Positions 1-10,600 of a stretch of DNA of 64,000 bases are shown here, in pieces. The position numbers and the translations under genes were made by a program. Source of the stretch: Nocardiopsis potens DSM 45234 (lineage in GTDB: Bacteria; Actinomycetota; Actinomycetes; Streptosporangiales; Streptosporangiaceae); the NCBI RefSeq assembly GCF_000341105.1, contig NZ_ANBB01000042.1, positions 57,751 to 121,750 of the forward strand, in the 5' to 3' direction. Within the stretch, counting starts at the first letter, position 1. Each line of letters opens with the position of its first letter. The notes below the pieces were generated by a model. It was not told the origin of the DNA and ran no database searches. It saw only the letters and a list, made by a program, of their open reading frames with translations.

Positions 1-213
1 TGTAGCGGGCCGCGGCGTAGAGGCACATCAGGGCATCGTACTGAACGGGCCGGGCCGGGGCCCGTCCCGTTGGACGCGGGCGGCCCGGCCGGCCGGGCGC
101 CGGTGGGAACCGTGCGGCGCCGCCTTCCGGCGGGTGGGATCCGGAGGTCGGGGCCGTCCGGGGGGCGTGGGAGGATCCGTCCACCGATACGACCACCGCG
201 GAGGACGAGGACG

Positions 214-786
214 ATGTTCGCCATTCCCCTGGGCGACGGGGCGGAACTGGGGCCGCTGGAGCCCTGGCAGGCCGAGGAGCTGCTGGCCCACATGGAGCGC
301 GGCCGGGAGCACATCGGGCGCTACGTCGGGCTCCCCGACCTGGTGACCGATCTCGATTCGGCGCGGGCCTGGCTGCAGAACTACGCGGACAAGGCCGCCG
401 CCGACACCGGCCGGCTGTACGGCATCCGGTTGGACGGGCGGCTCGTCGGCGGGGTGCTGTTCCGGGTCTTCGACGCGGCCCAGGGCACCTGCGAGGCCGG
501 CTGCTGGCTGGAGCCGGCCGCCACCGGCCGCGGCCTGGTCACCCGGGCGGTGCGGGTGATCATCGACTGGGCGGTCGAGGAGCGCGGGATGCACCGGGTG
601 GAGTGGCTGGTCGCCTCGGAGAACAAGGCCAGTATCAGTGTGGCCGAGCGGCTGGGCATGGTCCGCGACGGGGTGCTGCGGGAGGACTCCCTGTACCGCG
701 GGGTCCGGCAGGACACCGAGGTCTGGTCGGTGCTGGCCCCGGAGTGGCGCGCCGCCCGCACCGCCGACCGGCCCGGCGCCGGCTGA
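214..786 (+). CDS. GNAT family N-acetyltransferase, RimJ/RimL type
   Basis: A 190-residue acetyl-CoA-dependent N-acetyltransferase of the GNAT superfamily. The acetyl-CoA pyrophosphate-binding turn is visible as ATGRGLVT around residues 103-110. The NKASISVAERLGM stretch and the LYRGVRQDTEVWSVL end are typical of RimJ/RimL-type proteins, which acetylate N-terminal residues of ribosomal proteins or small amines. The ATG at 214 is chosen because GGAGGACGAGG lies just upstream; the reading frame stays open further 5' but without a better start. The substrate cannot be told from sequence. The gene stands alone and converges with the membrane-protein gene to its right. Confidence 0.85.
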   Translation: MFAIPLGDGAELGPLEPWQAEELLAHMERGREHIGRYVGLPDLVTDLDSARAWLQNYADKAAADTGRLYGIRLDGRLVGGVLFRVFDAAQGTCEAGCWLEPAATGRGLVTRAVRVIIDWAVEERGMHRVEWLVASENKASISVAERLGMVRDGVLREDSLYRGVRQDTEVWSVLAPEWRAARTADRPGAG

Positions 787-927
787 CCCGCCGCCGGCGC
801 GCTCGGAGAGGACCGGTTCCGCGGCGCCGGCCGGCCGCAGGGCGGCGTCCGGGTGCCTTCGGAGCGCCCGGCCGCACGCCTCATCGGGTGGTCGGACGGG
901 TGGCGCCGGGCTCTGCCTGCGGCGGGT

Positions 928-1695
928 TCAGCGCCCCGGCCGCGGGGCGGCGTCCCGATGCCCCGTGGTGCTTCGGGGCCCGGTGGCGGCCGCGTCCGGT
1001 TCTTCGGCGGGGTCCTCCGGGGGCGGCCCGGCGATCGGGGGTGCGGTCCCCGGGCGCGCGGAGCGGCGCCGCCACCGGTGCAGGGCCGGGCCCGCCGCGC
1101 ACAGCAGCGCGAACAGCGCGGCGCAGGCCAGGAAGGCGGGGGAGAGCGGGTCGGCGGCCGCGTCGCCGAGCAGCACCAGGGCCAGGGTCGCCGGCAGGCC
1201 GCCCAGCGCGGTCCCGACGGTGAACGGGACGGCGCCCAGGGAGGTCAGCCCGAGGCCGTGGTTGACCGCGGAGAAGGGCAGCACCGGGAGCAGCCGGAGC
1301 TGGACCACCGCGAGCAGGCCGTGCCGCTCGGTGAGCCGGTCCAGGCGCTCGGCCGCGCCCCGGGGCAGCCGCGCCGCGACGAAGTCCCGGGCGAGGAACC
1401 GGGAGAGCCAGAACTGGGCCAGGGCGGCGGCGACCCCTCCGGCCAGTGCGAGCGGCACCCCCAGCCAGGGGGAGAAGAGCACCCCGGCCGCCGCGTTCAG
1501 CGCCGGGCGCGGCACGTACACCAGCGCCGCCGCGACATAGCAGACCAGGTAGGCCGCGGGCGCGGCCGGCCCGGCCGCCTCGATCCAGGCGCGCACCTCG
1601 CCGGGGCCCGGTGCGTGGAACCCCGCGGCGACGGCCGCCGCCACCGCGGCCGCGAGGACCGCAGCGCGCACCCCCGGCCGAACCGCCGAGCGCAT
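928..1695 (-). CDS. TVP38/TMEM64 (VTT/DedA-like) family membrane protein
   Basis: A 255-residue polytopic membrane protein. Long hydrophobic segments alternate with short loops, and the core has the VTT-domain pattern: the stretch RPALNAAAGVLFSPWLGVPL, then a re-entrant GGVAAALAQFWLSRFLARDF, then RLLPVLPFSAVNHGLGLTSL. Proteins of this family (TVP38/TMEM64, DedA) are linked to lipid scrambling or undecaprenyl-phosphate recycling in the inner membrane; the exact role here is inferred only. The start at 1695 is preceded by GGGGAGG; the frame is open further upstream but the extra N-terminus looks non-coding. The C-terminal 45 residues are Pro/Arg-rich and probably cytoplasmic. Confidence 0.8.
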   Translation of the reverse strand: MRSAVRPGVRAAVLAAAVAAAVAAGFHAPGPGEVRAWIEAAGPAAPAAYLVCYVAAALVYVPRPALNAAAGVLFSPWLGVPLALAGGVAAALAQFWLSRFLARDFVAARLPRGAAERLDRLTERHGLLAVVQLRLLPVLPFSAVNHGLGLTSLGAVPFTVGTALGGLPATLALVLLGDAAADPLSPAFLACAALFALLCAAGPALHRWRRRSARPGTAPPIAGPPPEDPAEEPDAAATGPRSTTGHRDAAPRPGR

Positions 1696-2272
1696 CCCGT
1701 CCGCAGCCTCCCCGCTCCCGAGCCGAACCGGCCTCCCAGTATCCCCGACCGCGCGGGCCGCCCGGTCCGCGCCGTCCGGTCCATGCCGCCCGGTCCATGC
1801 CGTCCGGTTCGCGCCGCTCGGCGGAGTCGGGGGGAGAGCGCCGAGGAAATTACCTGGAATTGCCGAATTCAAGGGCGGGAAAATGGATGCTCTTCTGCTT
1901 TGAAATGCCCGGCAAGGGTGCCCGCTCATTGATCGGTGCGGTTCGCTTGAAAATTCTGGCTTCGGCGCTTTGAAGGGGAATGGGATTCGTGTCCGCTCCG
2001 GGGCCTAGTCGGATTTTGTGCCGTTGTGCGGCGGTGGATCGGTGTCCACGGCCGGCTCCTGGAAATATCGCACGCTTGTGCCCCATGGTGCATTCATTCC
2101 CCTGGCCCGATCTCTGCTGCGAGTGCGGAGAAAATCTTCGCCCTTTGAGTGGCCGGGGGTTTATCGGTGTGAGAGGTGAGGTACTTTTTCGGTCGTGGAC
2201 ACGTCTGTGCGGCGCTGCCCCGGGCGCGTTCCGTTCATGGGAGACCAATTCCGTTTTTTCAAGGAGAAGACG
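1696..2272. other. intergenic region upstream of EF-hand gene, no gene supported
   Basis: About 575 bases between two genes that point away from each other. From about 1850 to 2270 the base composition drops noticeably in GC compared with flanking genes, with runs such as GAATTC, GAAAAT and CTTTTTC, as expected of promoter and leader DNA rather than coding DNA. Short open frames on both strands have no ribosome-binding site or recognisable sequence. I see no RNA gene. Confidence 0.5.
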
Positions 2273-2800
2273 ATGCCGAACGGCAAGGAGAAGGCCCGCT
2301 TCGAGAAGCGCTTCGAGCTCTGGGACAAGAACGGGGACGGGGTGGTCGACCGCTCCGACATGGAGCAGGAGACGCAGCGGGTCGTGCAGGCGCTCGGCCA
2401 GCAGAACAGCCCGAAGGGGAAGAGGTTCATCGACGCCTACCTGGAGATGTGGGACGGCATCACCCAGGCCGTGGGCAAGAACCGGATCTCGAAGGACGAC
2501 TTCATCCGGCTCTCCGACGAGTCGATCCTGAGCCTGGGCGACAGCGAATTCACCCAGCGGGCGCGCCCGGTCGTGGAGGCGCTCGCGGCCGTGCTGGACA
2601 CCGACGGCGACGGGCAGATCAGCGAGCCGGAGTTCCGCAAGTGGCTCCAGGCCATCGGGATGAGCGAGGCCGACCCCACGGACGTGTTCGAGCAGCTGGA
2701 CAGGGACGGCAGCGGCTACCTCTCCGTCGACGAGTTCGCCGACGCGGTCCAGGACTACGTCTTCGGCAGGCAGAACGCCCCGCTGCTCGGCGTCGGCTGA
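2273..2800 (+). CDS. EF-hand calcium-binding protein (calerythrin-like)
   Basis: A 175-residue soluble protein with calmodulin-like EF hands. Three canonical 12-residue Ca2+ loops are visible: DKNGDGVVDRSD (about 18-29), DTDGDGQISEPE (about 109-120) and DRDGSGYLSVDE (about 143-154). The second hand (around GKNRISKDD, 68-76) has lost its first ligands and is probably non-binding. This 1-active, 2-degenerate, 3-and-4-active arrangement and the length match the calerythrin/sarcoplasmic calcium-binding group of actinomycetes, likely cytosolic Ca2+ buffers. The ATG at 2273 has AAGGAGA upstream. A perfect terminator hairpin follows, so the gene appears to be a single transcription unit. Confidence 0.9.
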   Translation: MPNGKEKARFEKRFELWDKNGDGVVDRSDMEQETQRVVQALGQQNSPKGKRFIDAYLEMWDGITQAVGKNRISKDDFIRLSDESILSLGDSEFTQRARPVVEALAAVLDTDGDGQISEPEFRKWLQAIGMSEADPTDVFEQLDRDGSGYLSVDEFADAVQDYVFGRQNAPLLGVG

Positions 2801-2813
2801 GCGACGCCGGAAA

Positions 2814-2851
2814 GGAAGGGCCGCGCGGGGATCGCCCCGCGCGGCCCTTCC
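2814..2851 (+). terminator. strong intrinsic terminator after the EF-hand gene
   Basis: A perfect 17-bp stem (2814-2830 pairs with 2835-2851) with a 4-base ATCG loop, directly after the stop codon. It has no T-tract, which is common in high-GC actinomycetes. Confidence 0.8.
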
Positions 2852-2878
2852 GCCGTGCGCCTCTCCGCCGCCCCGCCG

Positions 2879-3364
2879 TCACCGCGGAGGGCCGGAGGAC
2901 GCCCCGGCGGGCTCCCGGGTGCGGACGACGACCCCGGTCCGGGCCGCCGCCTCCAGGAGCACCGGGTCGGCCGGGAGGACCAGCGGCGACCAGGCCGGGC
3001 CGTCCGGCCAGGCCCGGGCCAGCGCCGCGGCGGCGGCCCGGCGGAAATCGGCCAGTACGGCGGACGCCTCCCCCGCGCCCCACCGCCGCTCCGCCCAGCA
3101 CCACAGCAGCACCGTGACGGCGCCGCACCGCCCCGCGCCCCGCCGCATGGCCGGTCCGGGGCCGTCGGGGCGGGCGTGCGGCGGCGGCAGCAGCACCTCG
3201 GCCCGGCCCGGGCAGGCCTCCCCGGTCGACGCCCGCTCCACGGCGGCCGCCGCGTCCGCGAGGAGCCGGGCCAGGACCTCGGGGCCGGTGCCCACGGGGA
3301 CGGCCGCCGTCAGCGACATCGGCACCCTCGCCCACACCGGGCCGGCCGGCTCGGAAACGGACAT
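2879..3364 (-). CDS. hypothetical protein
   Basis: A 161-residue open frame that I do not recognise. It has GAGGGGGAGC directly before its ATG, which supports real translation. The sequence is Ala/Arg/Pro-rich, with five Cys including one in LLWCWAER and one in GRCGAVTV, and no signal peptide or membrane segment. It is transcribed leftward like the PKS operon to its right, but a 12-bp hairpin at 3455-3488 separates the two, so it is probably independent. The reality of the gene is only moderately supported. Confidence 0.45.
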   Translation of the reverse strand: MSVSEPAGPVWARVPMSLTAAVPVGTGPEVLARLLADAAAAVERASTGEACPGRAEVLLPPPHARPDGPGPAMRRGAGRCGAVTVLLWCWAERRWGAGEASAVLADFRRAAAAALARAWPDGPAWSPLVLPADPVLLEAAARTGVVVRTREPAGASSGPPR

Positions 3365-3454
3365 GCTCCCCCTCGTCGGTCGGGTCGTTCATCGGGACGG
3401 CCCGCCCTCCCGCCGGAGCGGGGAGGCGGGCCCGGGGCGGTGATCCCGGCGCTG

Positions 3455-3488
3455 CGCGGGGGCATCGGAGCGCTCTGATGCCCCCGCG
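3455..3488 (-). terminator. palindromic terminator at end of PKS operon (repeat element copy A)
   Basis: A 12-bp perfect inverted repeat (3455-3466 with 3477-3488) around a 10-base loop. It lies just past the stop of the last leftward PKS-operon gene, so it probably ends that transcript. Its sequence, including the flanking AGACCATCG at 3493-3501, closely resembles the palindrome at 43551-43612, so it also appears to be one copy of a dispersed extragenic repeat. Confidence 0.6.
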
Positions 3489-3514
3489 GCGCCGAGACCA
3501 TCGGGGAGAGCGGA

Positions 3515-3832
3515 TCAGGGCGTCCGGTCCTGCGGCCCGGGGAACAGGTCCTGCAGGACCCGGGCCGCCTCGGCGAAGGTCGGGGCGGCGTTCAACCGAT
3601 CGCGCGGGACCGGCGCGCCCAGCCGGGCGGAGATCCGGGTGCGGATCTCCACCGCGGCGATGGAGTCCACGCCGGCCTCGGCGAACTCCATGTCGGGCTC
3701 CAGGTCCCGGGTGTCGGGGTGGCCGAGCACGGCGGCCGTGCACTCGGTGACGACGTCCAGCAGCAGCCGCTCCCGCTCGGCCGTGGGCATCGCGGCCAGC
3801 CGCGCCTTCAGCGGCCGTGCATCGGCGGTCAT
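3515..3832 (-). CDS. free-standing acyl/peptidyl carrier protein
   Basis: A 105-residue phosphopantetheine carrier protein. The attachment Ser57 sits in GVDSIAAVEI, the DSxxxVE signature of polyketide ACPs. The C-terminal half (ISARLGAPVPRDRLNAAPTF) fits helices II-III of the fold. It is the last gene of the PKS operon and its ATG overlaps the stop of the hydrolase gene (ATGA), implying translational coupling. Because the PKS already carries its own ACP, this second carrier may hold a starter acid activated by the operon's AMP ligase or receive the finished chain; that is inference. Confidence 0.88.
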   Translation of the reverse strand: MTADARPLKARLAAMPTAERERLLLDVVTECTAAVLGHPDTRDLEPDMEFAEAGVDSIAAVEIRTRISARLGAPVPRDRLNAAPTFAEAARVLQDLFPGPQDRTP

Positions 3833-4602
3833 GCCGTCCTCTCCGCTTCCCGCCCCCCGGCGCCCGGGGACGCCCCGGCCGGGTGCGCCGGATGCGCCGC
3901 CCCGGTCTCCTCCAGCCAGCCCCGCAGCGCCGCGAAGAACCCCTCCGGGTCGTCGAGGTGGAGCATGTGGCCGGTCCCCGGGACGGTGCGGACGTCGAAG
4001 CCGCGCGCCTCCCCGCCGGACCCGTCGATCTCCGGGATCAGCCCCTGCCGCTCGGCGAGCAGGATGAGGGAGGGCGCCGCCGTCGACTCGGGGAGCGCCG
4101 GCATGTCGAAGGTGTGCATGTCCACCATGGTCCGCGGGTCCCACAGGGCGCGGGCGCGCGCCTCGGCCTCGACCGCCGCGCGGGACCAGCCCGGGTTGCG
4201 CTCGGCGATCTCCTCCGCGGTCATGCCCACCAGCCGGGCCGCCGACCGGGGGTCGGGGAGGTCGGTGACGGCCCGGATCCCCCAGTACGGCTCGGCGTAG
4301 ACCAGCCGCGCCGGGCGCAGCTCGGCGGCGGCGAGCCCGAGCAGCGCCGCGCCCACCGAGTGCCCCAGCGCGAGGTCGGCCCCCGCCGGCAGCGTCTCCG
4401 CCAGGTCGCCGGCGAGCGCCTGCGGGCTGTAGTAGCCGCGCGGGCTCCCGCCGTGCCCGCGCAGGTCCGGGGCGATCACCCGGTAGCCCAGGCCGGCCAG
4501 GGCGCCGGCCGCGTGCTCCCAGGTCCCGGAGTCGCCGGCGAACCCGTGCACCAGCAGCGCGGTCCGCTCGCCCTCCCCCCACGTTCGGGTTTCGAGCCTC
4601 AC
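3829..4602 (-). CDS. alpha/beta hydrolase (thioesterase/esterase-like) of the PKS operon
   Basis: A 257-residue alpha/beta-hydrolase-fold enzyme. The oxyanion-hole motif VHGFAGDS is at about residues 18-25, the nucleophile Ser82 is in GHSVGAA, and the catalytic His lies in GTGHMLHLDDPEG near the C-terminus. The GTG at 4602 overlaps the PKS stop by the GTGA arrangement, so translation is coupled. A discrete hydrolase in this position could release the polyketide from a carrier, since the PKS has no thioesterase domain, or edit stalled chains. No signal peptide is present, so it acts in the cytoplasm. Confidence 0.82.
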   Translation of the reverse strand: MRLETRTWGEGERTALLVHGFAGDSGTWEHAAGALAGLGYRVIAPDLRGHGGSPRGYYSPQALAGDLAETLPAGADLALGHSVGAALLGLAAAELRPARLVYAEPYWGIRAVTDLPDPRSAARLVGMTAEEIAERNPGWSRAAVEAEARARALWDPRTMVDMHTFDMPALPESTAAPSLILLAERQGLIPEIDGSGGEARGFDVRTVPGTGHMLHLDDPEGFFAALRGWLEETGAAHPAHPAGASPGAGGREAERTA

Positions 4603-7600
4603 TTCGCCTCTCCCTTCGCGTTCTGCAGCCGGGCCACCACGCGCCCGGCCAGTTCGGTGACGGACGGCCCGGACGCGATCTCCACCAGCGCCAGGTCGCA
4701 GCCGAACTCCTTGCGGACCGCCCCGAGCAGCTCGGTCGCCATGATCGAGTCGAACCCGAGGTGGTCGAGCGTGCGGCCGCGGTCGATCCCCTCCGGGGGC
4801 GCGCCCACCACGCGGGCCACCACCCGGGCGAGCATCTCCGCGGCGACCTCCTCGGCCTCCTCGGGCGGGGCCTCCGCCAGCCGGCGCCGGGCCTTCTCCA
4901 GCGCGGTGGCGTCGGACACCGCGGCCTCCGGGACCAGGTCCCGCAGCCGCGGCCGCTCCGCCACGTAGGGCCGGATCTCGGCGAGCCGCTCCCAGTCGAT
5001 GTCCATCACCGCGGCCACCTCGGCGCCGCGGCCGATGAGCTCCTCCAGGGCGGCGAACGCCCGGTCCGCGGAGACCAGGCCCATGCCGCGCCGGCCGACG
5101 GCTCGGGCCACGTCCTCCTCGGCCAGGGCGCCCACGCCGCGGATGCTGCCCCACTGCACCGCGATGCCGGGGAGTCCGGCCCGCCGCCGGGTGCGGACCA
5201 CCGCCTCGGCGGCGGCGTTGGCCGCCGCGTAGCCGGCCTGGCGCAGGTTGCCGATGGCCGAGGTCACCGACGAGTAGACCGCGAACAGGTCGAGGTCCAT
5301 GCCGCGGGTGGCCCGGTCCAGGACGTGCGCGCCGCCCAGCTTCGGCGCCAGCACGGCCCGGGTCCGCTCGTCGTCGGCGTCCTCGAACGGCTCGTCGTGC
5401 AGCACCATCGCGGCGTGCACCACGCCGCGCAGCGGGCGGCCCTCCTCGGCGAAGCGGGCGATCAGCGACCGGACGCCCGCGGCGTCGGTCGCGTCCAGGG
5501 CGTGCGCGGAGGCCTGCGCGCCGAGCGCCTCCAGCTCCCGCAGCAGCGCGGGGACCCCCTCGGCCGCGCCGCCGCGCCGGCTCGCCAGCGCCAGGTGCCG
5601 GGCGCCGCGCCGGGCCATCCACAGGGCGGTGGCGGCGCCGAGCCCGCTGGTCCCGCCGGTGATCAGGTAGGTGCCGTCCGGGTCGAAGGCGGCCGGGCGC
5701 GGCGGGAGCAGCGCGGCGGGGGGCCGCTCCAGGGACACCACCGCGCACCCGGCGCTCGCCGGGGCGCGCGGCGCCCGGTAGGCGTCCCCGGCGCCCTCCG
5801 GTTCGTGCAGGTCCAGCGGGAGCGGGCGGTAGGCGCCCGCGTCGACGCGCTCGGTGAGGCGGGCGAACCGCTCGGCCGCCGCGGCGGGCCGCTCGGCGGC
5901 CGTGCGCACCGGGTCCACCGAGGCGAAGACCAGGTCGCCGCGGAGCGGCGGCATCGGGGACGGCAGGGCGGGGCCGCCGGCCGCCTGGACGAACCGGCCG
6001 CCCGGGGCCAGCAGCTCCAGGGCGCGGGCCGCGGCGGCGCCGGCGGCCGTGTTGAAGACCGCGTCGGGGCCGCGCCCGCCGGTCAGCGCGGACACCTTGC
6101 GGGCCAGGTCGGGGTCGCCGGTGTCGAGCACGTCCGCCACCCCCAGCATGCCCAGCAGCTCGCGGCCGTTGGGGTGCTCGGCGGTGGCGATGACCCGGGC
6201 CCCGGCGCCGCGGGCGTGGGCGATCGCGGCGGCCGCGGTCCCCCCGCCGGCGCCGTGCACGAGCAGCACCTCGCCCGCCGAGAGGCCGGCCAGGTGCTCC
6301 AGGCCGTGCTGCACGGCCAGGTAGGCGGGGAGGGTGGCGGCCTCGGTGAACCGGGTCCCGGCGGGGATCCGCCCGACCATGTCGGCGCGGGCGCGCACCC
6401 GGGTCGCGCACGCCCCCGGGGCGAAGGCGTAGACGCGGTCGCCGGGGGCGAGGCCGTCGACGCCGGCGCCGACCGCCTCCACCACCCCGGCGCAGGCGTG
6501 TCCCAGGGCGTACCCGCCGCCGTCCGCGGGGCGCGCGGGCGCCTCGCCCAGCGCCTCGGCGGTGTCCCGCGCGGTCACCGCGACCGCCCGCACGTCGATG
6601 AGGACCTCGCCCTCGGCGGGCTCCGGGGCGGCGGAGCGCACCCACTCCAGCCGGGGCGAGGGGCCGGGGTCGGTGAGCCTGAGCCGGCACGCCTCGCCCG
6701 GCCCCGGCCTGCCCGCGGCCGGGGGGAGCGGGGTGAGGCGGGGGACGAACCGCCCCTGCCCGTTCAGCAGCACCTCGTCCTCGTCGCCGGGGTCGGCCAG
6801 TTCGGCGGCGAGCGCCGCGGTGTCGGCGCCGGGATCGGAGGTGCGGTGCAGGGAGATGTGCCTGAGGTCCAGCCAGGGCAGCTCGCCGTCGAGGACGCGG
6901 GCCGCCCCCCAGGTGGCGGCGTCCGCCGGGGCCGCGCAGGGCTCCGGGGCGGGGAGCGCGCCGGAGGGGCGGGTCACCGTCCACACCCGGGGCGGGGCGG
7001 CGCGGCCTTCGAGCGCCGGGACCAGGGCCCGGAGCGCGGCGATGCGCTCCACCGCGGCCTCCACGCCACCCTCCGCGTCCTCCGGGCGGTCGCCCAGGAG
7101 CAGCACGATCTCGGCGGGGGCGTCCTGCCCCAGGGCCTCGGTCCAGTCCGCGGTGGACCGGTGGAGGCCGGTCCGCTCGGTGCCGGCCCCGCCCGCGGCG
7201 AGCCGCTCTTCGAGCGCGCGGGCGTGCTCCTCGGCGCCGGGCTCGGCGGCGATGAGCACGCGGGCGCCGCCGAAGGCGGGGGCGGGGTCCGCCGGTGCGG
7301 GGGAGCGGTCGGAGCGCCGGGCCAGGAACACCGACGACCGCTCGTCGGCCTCGCTGAGCCGGACGGCCTCCTCGAAACCGGAGGACTCCGCCACGGCGGC
7401 CCACCGCTCCATGGACAGCAGCGGGGAACCGGTGCGCAGGTCGGTGTCGGTGTAGGACCAGAACCCGTCCAGCAGGCCGAACACCATCGCCAGCTGCCCG
7501 GCGTCGTGGTGCTCGACGGCGAGGAGCCGGCCGCCGTCGGCGAGCACCCCGGCCAGCCGCCCCAGCACCGCCCGCAGGTCGGAGGTGGCGTGCAGCACGT

Positions 7601-10600
7601 TGGCCGCCACCACCAGGTCGAACTCGCCTTCGCCGAGCCCCTGCCCCGCGGCGGGGGCCTCCAGGTCGAAGGTGCGGTACTCGACGAAGCCGCGGTCGGC
7701 GAACCGGCGGCGGGCCTCGGTGACCAGGGAGGGGGAGACGTCGGTGAAGACGTACCGGGTGCGTTCGGCGGGCAGCAGCGGGAGCAGCGCGGCGGTGGTG
7801 GCGCCGGTGCCGCCGCCGACCTCCAGGACGCGCAGCGGGCGGCCGGCGGGCCAGCGCTCGGCCAGCGCCGCGACCGCCGCGGCGGCGTACCGGTTGGCCG
7901 CGCGCGAGGAGGGGATCGACTCGTAGAGGTACCGGGCCAGGCGGGCGCCGGAGTCGGAGAAGACCAGCTCCACCGGGTCGAGTTCGCCGCGCAGCACCTC
8001 GGGGAGGCGCCGCCCGCAGCGCTCGTAGAGCATCAGGGCCGGGGCGACCTCGGGCCACCCCCAGGCGGACGCCTCCATGGCGCGTCCGGGGTCGATGGGC
8101 CCGCACACCCGCCAGCGGGGCGGTTCGCCGTCAGCGGAGACGTCCTCCAGCAGCCCTTCCGCCTCCGCGACCGAGGCGAGGACGCCGAGGAGCCGGTCGT
8201 AGTGCGGGAGCACGCCCGCGGCGATCAGGTCGGCGGTGCCGAAGGACTCGGCGCCCGCCGCCAGCCCGGCCAGGGCCCGGGCGGCGTAGTGCGCGGTCAC
8301 GGTCAGGGCCACGGCGTCGGAGGCGGGGCCGCCGGAGCGGTCCCACTCCCGCTGGGCCTCCCCGATCCCGGGCGCCGCGGCCCCGGCCAGCTCCCGGGGG
8401 CCGGGCAGGGCGGCGGGCGGCGGGGGCGTCTTCGGCGCCGCGCGCATCCGGGTGGAGTAGTGGACCGGGCGGGACGAGCCGGCGCGGAACCTTCGGCCGC
8501 GGTACCCCTCGATCTCGACCGAGACGGCCCCGTCCTCGTCGGTGATGAGCAGGTCGCAGACGACCTCGTCGGCGGTGGCCTCGCGCAGCAGGGCGCGGAT
8601 GAACCCGGAGCCGGCGGGGCGGCGCCAGCGGCGCACCGCCCCGATGGCGGCGGGGAAGAACGCGTCCTCGTCCGGTCCCGGGCCGCGCAGCGCCGCCGTG
8701 GTCTGCAGGGCGGCGTCGATCAGGGCCGGGGAGACCTCGAACCCGGCCGAATCGGCGATCTCGTAGCGGGCCAGGGCCTCGCCGCCGGCCGCGTGCAGGC
8801 CGCGCAGCGGGCGGAAGGCGGGACCGTACTCGATCCCGGCCTCAGCCATCCGGGCGTAGTGGCCGCCGGTGCCCTGGTCCGGGCCGCACCGGGCGCGCGC
8901 CTTCTCCACGTCCAGCGGCTCCGGGGGGCCTCCCGCCGGCGGCCGGATCCGGGCCTCGGCGTGCACCCGCCAGTCGCCGCCGGTCCGGGCGGCGATGCGC
9001 ACCGCCCCGGCGCCGTCCGGCACCGAGACCTGGGTGCGCACGTCCATCGCCGGGTCCTCCCAGGGCAGGGAGAGGAGCCGGCGGATCTCCAGGGAGGCGG
9101 CCTCGGCGGGGCCGCCGAGCGCGCGGCGCCCGGCGGCCAGCGCCATCTCGGCGAAGGCGGCCGCGGGCATCACCACGGCGCCGCCCACCCGGTGGTCGGC
9201 CAGCCACGGCAGGCGGGCCGGCTCCACCTCGCCCAGCCAGGCCGGGTCGGGGCCGGGGACGCGCTGGCCGAGCAGCGGGTGCTCGTAGGGGCCGCGGCCG
9301 GCCCCGGTCGGAGGCGCCCACCAGGAGCCGTCGCCGTTCCAGTGCCGCTCCCGCTGCCAGCGGACGGCGGGCAGGTCGGCCACCCGCCCCGGGGCGGGGA
9401 AGAAGCCGGAGAGGTCGGCCGCGCCCGCGGCGATGGCCCGGCAGGCGGCGGAGTCGAGGGCGCCCCGCTCGTCCGCCTCCTCGCCCTCGGCGGGTCGGCG
9501 CAGCGTCGGCAGCACCGCGGCCCGCCCGCGGCCGGCCCCGGCCGCCCGCCGCAGGTAGCCCCCCAGCACCGGGTGCGGCGCGACCTCCACGAACACGTCG
9601 CAGCCCTCGGCCGCCAGCGCCCGGACGGCCTGGGCGAACAGCACCGGCTCGCGCACGTTGCGCCACCAGTAGGCGGCGTCGGGCTCGCCGCCGAGCAGGC
9701 GGCACGCGGTGACGGTGGAGACCATCGGGGTGTGCGGGGCCCGCGGGGCCAGGCCGTCCAGCGCCCGCAGCAGGCCGGCCCGGACCGGGTCCATCATCCG
9801 GCTGTGGAAGGCGTAGTCGAGGTCCAGCTCGCGGTGGAAGACGCCGCGCAGCGCCAGGCTCTCGCCCAGTTCGCGCAGGGCCTCGGCCTCGCCGGAGACG
9901 GTGACGTCGGTGTCGCCGTTGACGCCGGCGATCTCCAGCCGGCCCCGGAACGGCGCCAGCTCCTTCTCCGCCTCCGCCGGGGACAGGCCCACCGCGGCCA
10001 TCCGGCCCGTTCCGGCCGTCGCCCCCTGGGCCCGGCTCCGCTCCGCGATCACCCGCGCGGCGGAGTCCAGATCGAGGGCCCCGCAGGCGTAGGCGGCGGC
10101 GACCTCGCCGGCGCTGTGCCCGGCCGCGGCCGCCGGGCGGACGCCCCGCTCGGCGAGGGCCGCGACCAGGCCGGCCTGGACCGCGAACAGGGCGGGCTGG
10201 GCGACCTCGGTGCGGGCCAGCGCGGAGCGCTCCGCGGGGGCGCGCAGCTCGTCGACGACCGACCACTCCAGGTGGGGGCGGAGCGCGGCGTCGACGCGCT
10301 CCACTTCCGCCCGGAACGCGGGCTCGGAGTCGAGCAGCCCGGCGCCCATCCCGGCCCACTGCGAGCCGTTGCCGGAGAAGACGAAGGCGGCCCGGCCGCC
10401 CTCGGTGCCCACCGTGTTCGCGCCGTCGGCCCCGGGGGCCCCGTCGGCGACCGCGTCCAGCAGCTCCGCGGCCCCGGCCGGGTCCTGCGCCAGCACGGCG
10501 GCGCGGTGCCGGTGCCGCCCGCGCCGCACCGAGGCGGTGCGGGCGATGTCGTAGAACTCCTCCGGGGCGGCGGAGCGCAGCCGCTCGGCGTGGGCGCGGG

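Noticed and set aside
1..28. Possible start of a leftward gene at the left edge (a frame reading MCLYAAARY)
   Set aside because: Only nine codons are inside the window and there is no ribosome-binding site, so it cannot be judged.
1850..2248. Leftward 130-codon frame before the EF-hand gene
   Set aside because: Lies in DNA of lower GC without coding-type third positions and has no ribosome-binding site; more likely promoter DNA.
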